From the NCBI GenBank assembly GCA_038230595.1, contig JBBRMY010000163.1, positions 1 through 5,430 on the forward strand: a stretch of DNA of 5,430 bases, given 5' to 3'. Below are positions 1-4,780 of this stretch, piece after piece; positions within the stretch are counted from its first letter, which is position 1, and each line of letters opens with the position of its first letter. A model generated the notes under the pieces. The model ran no database searches and was not told the DNA's origin. It saw only the letters and a program-made list of their open reading frames with translations. The stretch comes from JBBRMY01 sp038230595 (lineage in GTDB: Bacteria > Bacteroidota > Ignavibacteria > Tepidaquicellales > Tepidaquicellaceae). A program made the translations under genes and the position numbers.

Positions 1-2591
1 ACCATATCTGAAAATTCTTCCAGATCTTCACGGAATAGGAAAAATGAGCATTCATCAGTGATATCCTTTGTTTCAGAACCTCTACGCATTTTCAGAATAT
101 ATTTTAATATCGTTGCAGCATCTTCTTTTGTTTTTACTTTTGGATCAAAATATTTTTCTGATACCGCAAACAAATCTTCTGACAGATTACCGAGATTAAA
201 ATACTGGGCTACAGGAATATTTAATTTACTTACCATTTTACTGTAATTGTCGCCAAACAGATCATGAAGGTTTTTACCATCAGAAGCGCAAATATTTTTA
301 AAATCATCTGAGAGCAGAAACTCATTAAAAGTCATATTATAGAATCTGACTTTGTTGATCGCCGGATCTTTTAGTTCGTTTTTAGAAGAAGATTTGCCGC
401 TTGAATTGATAGATGGATTTTGGAAACCCTCTTCCATATTACAGAGCATATGGTAAAAGTACATATCGATCTTCAGTGCATTGCTTTCCTGCTCTTCATC
501 ACTGCAATCATCAAATACCATTTTGATGTAGCTTATTGCCTGAAAATCCGGCATTACATTTTCACACTCATTAATAAATGAAACTAAATTGTCATCAAGA
601 AGCTTCTTTTTTGTTTTCCCGGATTTAAAATCAACTATAGTAAGATCGGAACGAAGATCAATTTTTCCATGAAGATAACTTTTCTCAGAGCTAATTTTGA
701 CCTCAGTATCTCTCAATATCTTTTTCAATTTAAACTCTTCCATCAGATTATTGAAATCATCAGGCTCAAAGCCGGGCTCAAACGGAATTCTTTTAAATTT
801 CTTTTTATTCAGAAAAGATTCTATTGATCTCATTGCCTCACTAAATTCAGTCTCTGCATAATCCCTGTTTATGGAGTCAAACTTTTTCTTGAATTTATCT
901 GTAAGGTTTTTCAGTATTTCTGCTCTATGCTCTTTACAAAAGACCGGGTGGTGGAAATACATTTCAGCATATTCATGTATTAAAGTTCCTTTAAACATCG
1001 GAGGTGAATCTTCAGTCCCGGCTAACTTTGAAAATTCATATTTCTTAGGACAGGTATAAAAGATCTTAAGAGATGAAGGAGAAATAGTTCTTAATTCAGA
1101 GTCTTCAGTTTCCGGAATTCTATCGAGGATCTTTACGTAATTTATTTTACCGGGAATGTCAGACTTTACTCTGACAGGATCAAAAAAAGAAGCATTAAAA
1201 TCTTTAATTTCCATAAAATAATTAAAGTAATAGCATGGAATTGTTTTGTCTCCGAAAGACTGAATCTTTACAAAATTCAGATGCTTTTTCCCCTGCTGAA
1301 GAAGACACTTAAAATTATTAAACGCTCTGAGCTCTTCAGTACTTCTGTCATAATATATTCTTTCAGGAATATTTTTCATCCATGTATTATCAAGCTCCAG
1401 ACAAATAACATTTTCTCTGTCAATGTAAGCCGAACTACAAGGGTCTGCAAGCAGAACCCCGGTATCAGATCCACCGGTTTCGAAATCAAAGTTGCGGATC
1501 ATATACTTTAACTCGATAAGTGAGAACTCAGAGATCTTGATCTTATCAATTTGAGAATCTTTCAGGAAAGTATAATAAATTTCAGATACTTCCATGCTGA
1601 AATCAGCCGTAAGCTTTTCAGCAAACCTGGTAAAAGTAAGAGTTTCTATACCTGAAAGAAGCTTTGCAAGTTCGTTCAGCTTTTTATTGTTTTCCAAAGC
1701 AAGCAGCTCTTTTAAAGTAGAATTGCTATTCCGTTTTTTAAGACGGATGTTAAAATTTCCGGCAAAAGAAAAAATATCAGCAGCTAAAAGATCTTTATAT
1801 CTTACACCCAGATCAGCAAGATTCAGTATCAGATTAACTGAGCTTTCATTTCCAAGCGTGAATTTTTCAATAGTCTTAATACCCTTTGACTTCAGCCTGG
1901 CTTTAAGCAGAAAATTATTTTCTGATTCAAGTGAGATAACTATGGCAGTCTGATTCATATTATCAGGAGTAATCAAATCAACAGTCTTATCCAGTAAATC
2001 TTTTGAAGAATTGAAAACAAATGTCCTGGATATTTCGAATTCCTGCTCTTTAAAGATATTAACTTTTGTATAATTAAAACCTGAAGGTATGAATAGCTTA
2101 TCCAAAAGTTTAAAGCTCTCTTCGTTTATTACTGCGACTTTTTCATTCTCATAATATGAATTATCAAAATCCATCATTATTTTTTCAAGCACAGGATATT
2201 TTTCAAAATAAGGGATCAGTTTTTTTTCTTCCGGAGAAGCAAACTCAAAAACTTCTTCCATTGAGCTTGAATGATACATCATTTGCAGAATTGATCCTGT
2301 GTACTGATGAATAACTTTTACAGATCTTTTTTCAAGCTTTGTGATCTGATTTACAATTTCAAAATGAGAGTAAATTTTAATTTTGCGTTCTTCAGATATT
2401 TTCAGAGCCAGCTTACCGGGAGTGTATGAAATCTCTTTCGAAGCTCTAATATTAATAGCAGAGCTTAATGGCGCATCATTGGTAAGGATTATATCATGGC
2501 CACTTACCTCATGATATATCTCATCAATGCTTTTTACCAGATCTAATTTATTGTAGCAGGAATTTAGTTCTTCAGAAAGATCGGAGTGCAT
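1..2591 (-). CDS. AddB-like protein: degenerate UvrD-type helicase fold plus PD-(D/E)XK (RecB-family) nuclease, 3' end missing
   Basis: I read 863 uninterrupted codons on the minus strand running off the left edge. ATG at 2591-2589 is the only upstream start possible, because an in-frame TAA lies at 2600-2598. No Shine-Dalgarno is visible. Residues ~214-245 and ~375-455 resemble the C-terminal UvrD/AddB helicase region. No Walker A is seen in the N-terminal ~210 residues, and the motif VI-like stretch reads LLQQGKKHL (430-438), lacking the usual TRA arginine, so ATPase activity is unlikely. The nuclease core looks intact: YTCPKKYEF (512-520, Cys514 at the position of the first Fe-S cysteine in AddB/Cas4-type nucleases), GTLIH (535-539), Asp645 in GKIDL, Asp654 and Lys656 in VDFKSG, and Gln684/Tyr688 (QxxxY). 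A Ser-rich linker lies at ~727-738. By family knowledge, AddB works with the AddA helicase in end resection; a neighbouring addA is only a guess. The C-terminal Cys triad, if present, lies outside the window. It could also be a stand-alone RecB-like nuclease. Confidence 0.8.
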   Translation of the reverse strand, partial: MHSDLSEELNSCYNKLDLVKSIDEIYHEVSGHDIILTNDAPLSSAINIRASKEISYTPGKLALKISEERKIKIYSHFEIVNQITKLEKRSVKVIHQYTGSILQMMYHSSSMEEVFEFASPEEKKLIPYFEKYPVLEKIMMDFDNSYYENEKVAVINEESFKLLDKLFIPSGFNYTKVNIFKEQEFEISRTFVFNSSKDLLDKTVDLITPDNMNQTAIVISLESENNFLLKARLKSKGIKTIEKFTLGNESSVNLILNLADLGVRYKDLLAADIFSFAGNFNIRLKKRNSNSTLKELLALENNKKLNELAKLLSGIETLTFTRFAEKLTADFSMEVSEIYYTFLKDSQIDKIKISEFSLIELKYMIRNFDFETGGSDTGVLLADPCSSAYIDRENVICLELDNTWMKNIPERIYYDRSTEELRAFNNFKCLLQQGKKHLNFVKIQSFGDKTIPCYYFNYFMEIKDFNASFFDPVRVKSDIPGKINYVKILDRIPETEDSELRTISPSSLKIFYTCPKKYEFSKLAGTEDSPPMFKGTLIHEYAEMYFHHPVFCKEHRAEILKNLTDKFKKKFDSINRDYAETEFSEAMRSIESFLNKKKFKRIPFEPGFEPDDFNNLMEEFKLKKILRDTEVKISSEKSYLHGKIDLRSDLTIVDFKSGKTKKKLLDDNLVSFINECENVMPDFQAISYIKMVFDDCSDEEQESNALKIDMYFYHMLCNMEEGFQNPSINSSGKSSSKNELKDPAINKVRFYNMTFNEFLLSDDFKNICASDGKNLHDLFGDNYSKMVSKLNIPVAQYFNLGNLSEDLFAVSEKYFDPKVKTKEDAATILKYILKMRRGSETKDITDECSFFLFREDLEEFSDM

Positions 2592-2719
2592 TAAGAATTA
2601 TTATTTTTCAATATCAATTTTCGGAATAACTTTTAAAATGTAAAATTAACTGCTTTGTGCTTTTCAATGCATTGAATTTTCTTTTAAAGATTAAAAGATT
2701 AATTTAAATCATAATCCAA
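2592..2719. promoter_or_regulatory. Divergent intergenic region (nuclease gene / tRNA-Gly) with a 14-bp palindrome
   Basis: This 128-bp, very AT-rich gap lies between the divergent AddB-like gene and the tRNA, so promoters for both directions must lie here or overlap the genes. The clearest element is the perfect palindrome TTCAATGCATTGAA at 2663-2676. Its right half overlaps TTGAAT (2672-2677), which could act as a -35-like element for the tRNA, but I find no convincing -10 partner. I also see no clear Bacteroidota-type TAnnTTTG box. The promoter role is therefore inferred from position only. Confidence 0.35.
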
Positions 2720-2791
<72 letters not shown>

Positions 2792-2806
2792 CAATAAAAC
2801 AATAAA

Positions 2807-3736
2807 ATGAAAAAATTCGGAATAGTAATACACGGCGGTGCAGGTACAATAACAAAAGCTACAATGACTCCTGAAAAAGAAAAAGCTTACATGGAAGCTC
2901 TTGAGAAAGCAATTGAGACCGGTTATGCAGTTCTTGAAAAAAACGGTTCTTCGCTTGATGCAGTCGAATCTGCAGTTCTTTGCTTGGAAAATATTCCACT
3001 ATTCAATGCAGGAAAAGGAGCTGTTCTCACTCATGATAAAAAATATGAAATGGACGCATCGATCATGAATGGCAAAACGTTAGAAGCGGGGGCAATTGCT
3101 GGAGTGCGGAATATAAAAAATCCTGTAAAGCTTGCAAGAGCTGTAATGGAGAAATCTGAATTTGTAATGCTTGCCGGAACAGATGCGCAGGAATTTGCTA
3201 AAGCTAACAATATTGAAATTGAATCTGACGAATATTTTTACACTAAAGAAAGATATGATCAACTTTTAAAAGCAATTGAGACCGGAAGGTCTTTTTTAGA
3301 TCATACAGTTTTTGAAGAAAAGAAGCTGGGAACAGTTGGAGCAGTAGCATTAGATATGAATGGAGACCTTGCTGCGGCAACTTCAACAGGGGGAATGACA
3401 AATAAACGTTACGGAAGGGTTGGAGATACACCGCTTATCGGAAGCGGTACGTATGCAAACAATAAAACATGCGCAGTATCATGCACAGGCAGCGGTGAAT
3501 ATTTTATCAGAGCAGTTGCAGCATATGATGTTTCTGCACAGATAGAATATGGCGGTAAATCGTTGAGGGAAGCATGTGAAGCACTGATCCATAAAAGATT
3601 GAAAGATATTAATGGTGACGGCGGCCTGATAGCAATTAACACAAATTGTGAGATCGATATGAGCTTTAATTCGGAAGGAATGTATAGAGGTTACAGGACA
3701 TCAGATAAAGAAATGGAAGTGAAAATATATGGATGA
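2807..3736 (+). CDS. iaaA: Plant-type L-asparaginase / isoaspartyl peptidase (Ntn hydrolase)
   Basis: This complete 309-residue protein has the usual length of the isoaspartyl peptidase/asparaginase family (E. coli IaaA is about 320). These enzymes hydrolyse beta-aspartyl dipeptides and L-asparagine after autocleavage into alpha and beta subunits. Visible signatures are IHGGAG (8-13), FNAGKGAV (66-73) and the cleavage site KLG|TVGAV, which makes Thr176 the N-terminal nucleophile. STGG (193-196, Thr194), RVGD (204-207; Arg204 and Asp207 for substrate binding) and CTGSGE (226-231, Thr227) follow. All key residues expected from the family are present, so it should mature and work. There is no signal peptide, which points to the cytoplasm. 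The start is the Met directly before KKFGIVIHGGAG; the leader is A-rich (AATAAAACAATAAA) with no Shine-Dalgarno. It lies 15 nt after tRNA-Gly and converges with a cyanophycin synthetase-like gene, so beta-Asp-Arg is a plausible substrate. Specificity cannot be read from sequence alone. Confidence 0.93.
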   Translation: MKKFGIVIHGGAGTITKATMTPEKEKAYMEALEKAIETGYAVLEKNGSSLDAVESAVLCLENIPLFNAGKGAVLTHDKKYEMDASIMNGKTLEAGAIAGVRNIKNPVKLARAVMEKSEFVMLAGTDAQEFAKANNIEIESDEYFYTKERYDQLLKAIETGRSFLDHTVFEEKKLGTVGAVALDMNGDLAAATSTGGMTNKRYGRVGDTPLIGSGTYANNKTCAVSCTGSGEYFIRAVAAYDVSAQIEYGGKSLREACEALIHKRLKDINGDGGLIAINTNCEIDMSFNSEGMYRGYRTSDKEMEVKIYG

Positions 3737-3737
3737 G

Positions 3738-3765
3738 TTACAAACAGGTCGCACCTACGGGGCTA
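3738..3765 (+). repeat. REP-like repeat copy 1 (divergent)
   Basis: The copy starts 1 nt after the asparaginase stop codon. It carries the conserved arm TTACAAACAGG and a hairpin region GCACC-TAC-GGGGC. It differs from the family hairpin GCTCC-TAC-GGAGC at two stem positions that now mismatch each other (A opposite G). The changed bases instead let ACCTAC pair with GTAGGT downstream; see the terminator entry. Confidence 0.85.
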
Positions 3766-3786
3766 AAGCTTGTAGGTTTCTTTTTA
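3753..3786 (+). terminator. Probable intrinsic terminator of the asparaginase gene, built on repeat copy 1
   Basis: ACCTAC (3753-3758) pairs with GTAGGT (3772-3777) and is followed by a T-rich run, TTTCTTTTTA (3777-3786). The intervening loop, GGGGCTAAAGCTT, can form a short inner pairing (AGC/GCT type). The site begins 17 nt after the stop codon at 3736. The stem is only 6 bp and the T-run is broken by one C, so it is a moderate candidate. The left arm lies inside repeat copy 1. Confidence 0.5.
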
Positions 3787-3811
3787 CAAACAGGACGCTC
3801 CTACGGAGCTA
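3784..3811 (+). repeat. REP-like repeat copy 2 (GAC variant)
   Basis: Full-length 28-nt copy: arm TTACAAACAGG, then ACGC, then the perfect hairpin GCTCC-TAC-GGAGC. It shares the A variant (CAGGACGC) with the two distal downstream copies at 4533 and 4598. Confidence 0.9.
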
Positions 3812-3831
3812 TATTTTCTTTCTTCTTTTTG

Positions 3832-3861
3832 TTACAAACAGGTCCGCTCCTAACGGAGCTA
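3832..3861 (+). repeat. REP-like repeat copy 3 (two insertions)
   Basis: Full copy of 30 nt with arm TTACAAACAGG. One extra C sits before the stem and one extra A in the loop (TAAC instead of TAC). Both 5-bp stem halves, GCTCC and GGAGC, are unchanged, so this copy varies only outside the stem. Confidence 0.88.
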
Positions 3862-3887
3862 ATATATAAGGTTTGATCTTTTTATTT

Positions 3888-3905
3888 AAGAGCGACGTGG
3901 TTGTA
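3888..3905 (-). repeat. Degenerate REP-like half copy
   Basis: On the minus strand this reads as a decayed arm (CTACAACCACGTCGCT), resembling the CTACAAACAGGTCGCT of intact copies but with several changes. The hairpin is missing. It looks like an eroded or truncated copy in the same orientation as the next two. Confidence 0.45.
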
Positions 3906-3926
3906 GATAAGGGATTCAAAATAGCC

Positions 3927-3954
3927 TAAGCTCCATAGGAGCGACCTGTTTGTA
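3927..3954 (-). repeat. REP-like repeat copy 4 (inverted orientation)
   Basis: The minus strand reads TACAAACAGG, TC, then the hairpin GCTCC-TAT-GGAGC. Only the loop differs from the family form (TAT for TAC); the stem is perfect. It is opposite in direction to copies 1-3, so copies 3 and 4 together could form a long hairpin (BIME-like arrangement). Confidence 0.88.
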
Positions 3955-3977
3955 GAATAGTATTTGTTTTTCTTTTC

Positions 3978-3999
3978 AGCTCCGTAGGAGCGACCTGTT
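3978..3999 (-). repeat. REP-like repeat copy 5, left flank of the RAYT
   Basis: The 22-nt core is identical to copy 6 (4476-4497) in inverted orientation: hairpin GCTCC-TAC-GGAGC preceded on the minus strand by AACAGGTC. It lies 16 nt before the RAYT start codon and is the inner upstream copy. Confidence 0.92.
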
Positions 4000-4015
4000 T
4001 AAAAATTATATATTT

Positions 4016-4477
4016 ATGCCAAACACTTATTCCCAAATTTATATCCATATTGTTTTTGCAGTCAAAGGAAGGCAAAATCTAATTTCTGAAGAGCATAGGG
4101 AAGAAATTCAGAAATTCATTACCGGCATTGTCCAAAAACGTGAAAACAAAATGCTGGCAATTTATTGTATGCCTGATCACACTCACGTTTTTATAGGTCT
4201 TCATCCATCAGTTTCAATTTCAGATCTAGTCAGAGATATTAAAGCCGGTTCATCTAAGTTCATCACTGATAATAAATTTGTAAGGGGATTATTCAGATGG
4301 CAGGAAGGTTTTGGAGCATTCTCCTATTCAAGAAGTCAGATTGAGAATGTTGTCAGCTATATATTAAATCAACCGGAACATCATAAGAAACGATCGTTTA
4401 AAGCAGAATATTTAGATTTCTTAAAGAAATTTGAAATTGATTATAACGAGAAGTATTTATTTGAATGGGTTGAATAA
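4016..4477 (+). CDS. REP-associated tyrosine transposase (RAYT; IS200-like Y1 HUH nuclease)
   Basis: Complete 153-residue single-domain protein of the Y1 transposase family, which cuts and rejoins single-stranded DNA at hairpin repeats. The N-terminus, NTYSQIYIHIVFAVKGR (3-19), is the typical family opening, so the start is well placed. The metal-binding HUH-type motif is MPDHTHVFI (52-60; His55 and His57). WQEGFGAFSYSRSQ (95-108) is the conserved middle block. The catalytic tyrosine is Tyr115 in VVSYILNQPEHH, with Gln119 in the YxxxQ spacing known from IS200/IS605 enzymes. The tail, EKYLFEW, matches the family ending. All catalytic residues are present and the frame is intact, so it is likely active or under selection. 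It sits within a cluster of hairpin repeats that are its probable substrates. Base composition looks like the neighbouring genes, giving no sign of recent transfer. No Shine-Dalgarno is visible. Confidence 0.92.
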   Translation: MPNTYSQIYIHIVFAVKGRQNLISEEHREEIQKFITGIVQKRENKMLAIYCMPDHTHVFIGLHPSVSISDLVRDIKAGSSKFITDNKFVRGLFRWQEGFGAFSYSRSQIENVVSYILNQPEHHKKRSFKAEYLDFLKKFEIDYNEKYLFEWVE

Positions 4478-4498
4478 CAGGTCGCTCCTACGGAGCTA
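4476..4498 (+). repeat. REP-like repeat copy 6, right flank of the RAYT, overlapping its stop codon
   Basis: The repeat begins with the last two bases of the TAA stop (4475-4477), continues AACAGGTC, and carries the perfect hairpin GCTCC-TAC-GGAGC. It is the exact inverse of copy 5 over 22 nt. The usual preceding TTACA of the long arm is replaced by coding sequence. Confidence 0.92.
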
Positions 4499-4516
4499 AA
4501 TCGGGGAGGGATTCTT

Positions 4517-4530
4517 TTTACAAACAGGTC
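4517..4530 (+). repeat. Solo left arm of the REP-like repeat
   Basis: TTTACAAACAGGTC matches the conserved arm, but the hairpin is missing. A full copy follows after about 2 nt. Confidence 0.7.
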
Positions 4531-4532
4531 TC

Positions 4533-4559
4533 TACAGACAGGACGCTCCTACGGAGCTA
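4533..4559 (+). repeat. REP-like repeat copy 7 (GAC variant)
   Basis: TACAGACAGG arm (one change from TACAAACAGG), ACGC, then the perfect hairpin GCTCC-TAC-GGAGC. It is the hairpin copy of duplication unit A. Confidence 0.9.
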
Positions 4560-4580
4560 AGATTTGGGGGGGGAATCCTT

Positions 4581-4590
4581 TTTACAAACA
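4581..4590 (+). repeat. Second solo left-arm fragment
   Basis: TTTACAAACA matches the start of the conserved arm and then diverges. It holds the same place in unit B as the solo arm at 4517 does in unit A. Confidence 0.55.
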
Positions 4591-4597
4591 ATCTTGC

Positions 4598-4624
4598 TAC
4601 AAACAGGACGCTCCTACGGAGCTA
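4598..4624 (+). repeat. REP-like repeat copy 8 (GAC variant)
   Basis: TACAAACAGG arm, ACGC, then the perfect hairpin GCTCC-TAC-GGAGC. Last copy of the cluster and the hairpin copy of duplication unit B. Confidence 0.9.
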
Positions 4625-4704
4625 ACGGGATAGAATTTGATGAAAAAGAAATTCTAAATTGGTTAGATTAGATCAATAGTGTAAGACGAATATCAGCTTT
4701 AAAG
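4625..4704. other. Short AT-rich spacer with no supported gene
   Basis: This lies between the last repeat and the terminator. One plus-strand frame reads EFDEKEILNWLD then stop (4636-4674). It looks protein-like, but it has no start or upstream continuation that I can support. I see no other element here. Confidence 0.4.
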
Positions 4705-4746
4705 AAAAAACGTAACCATTATATTTATTTAGTGGTTACGTTTTTT
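4705..4746. terminator. Strong bidirectional intrinsic terminator
   Basis: A perfect 14-bp inverted repeat, AAAAAACGTAACCA (4705-4718) and TGGTTACGTTTTTT (4733-4746), encloses a 14-nt AT-rich loop. Read on either strand the stem ends in six T residues, so it can stop transcription from both directions. It lies 34 nt past the stop of the minus-strand cyanophycin synthetase-like gene and after the RAYT/repeat cluster on the plus strand. It therefore insulates the convergent units. Confidence 0.88.
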
Positions 4747-4780
4747 CATTTAAACCTGTGGATCAATGTACATTTTCACA

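Larger units (their letters stand above)
3978..4497 (+). mobile_element. RAYT gene unit bounded by a perfect 22-bp inverted repeat pair
   Basis: A 520-bp unit: an IS200-like HUH transposase gene bounded by two identical REP-like copies in inverted orientation (3978-3999 and 4476-4497). The right repeat begins inside the TAA stop codon of the gene. A RAYT gene flanked by inverted hairpin repeats is the known arrangement for REP-associated transposases, as opposed to autonomous IS200/IS605 elements, which have different subterminal hairpins at each end. I see no evident target-site duplication, which fits the HUH mechanism. Whether the unit moves as a whole cannot be told from one copy. Confidence 0.75.
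4498..4623 (+). repeat. Imperfect tandem duplication (61- and 65-bp units) containing repeat copies
   Basis: Unit A (4498-4558) and unit B (4559-4623) have the same order: an AT-flanked G-rich run (GGGGAGGG in A, a run of 8 G in B), TTTTTACAAACA as a solo left arm, a short linker, then a full hairpin copy ending GGAGCT. They differ by small substitutions and indels. The order is too specific to arise by independent insertions, so segmental duplication is the simplest reading. Confidence 0.75.

Noticed and set aside
58..1953. Several plus-strand open frames of 62-119 codons (58-246, 871-1059, 1281-1511, 1594-1953)
   Set aside because: All lie antisense to the 863-codon AddB-like frame, whose motifs and continuity make it the real gene. 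Their translations show no recognisable family.
3080..3642. Minus-strand open frames within the asparaginase gene
   Set aside because: They are antisense shadows of a clearly conserved Ntn-hydrolase gene and show no family features.
3978..4497. An autonomous IS200/IS605 insertion sequence
   Set aside because: The ends are identical inverted hairpin copies belonging to a wider local repeat family, and no tnpB-like gene is present. A RAYT unit fits better, though transposition cannot be excluded.
3738..4624. A CRISPR array
   Set aside because: Repeat orientation switches, spacing is irregular (from a few nt to hundreds), spacers are not of uniform length, and a transposase gene sits inside. 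The hairpin repeats fit a REP/RAYT family.
4600..4674. A possible C-terminal gene remnant ending EFDEKEILNWLD
   Set aside because: The upstream part of the frame runs through the repeat copy, and no start or recognisable domain is present. Too short to call a pseudogene.
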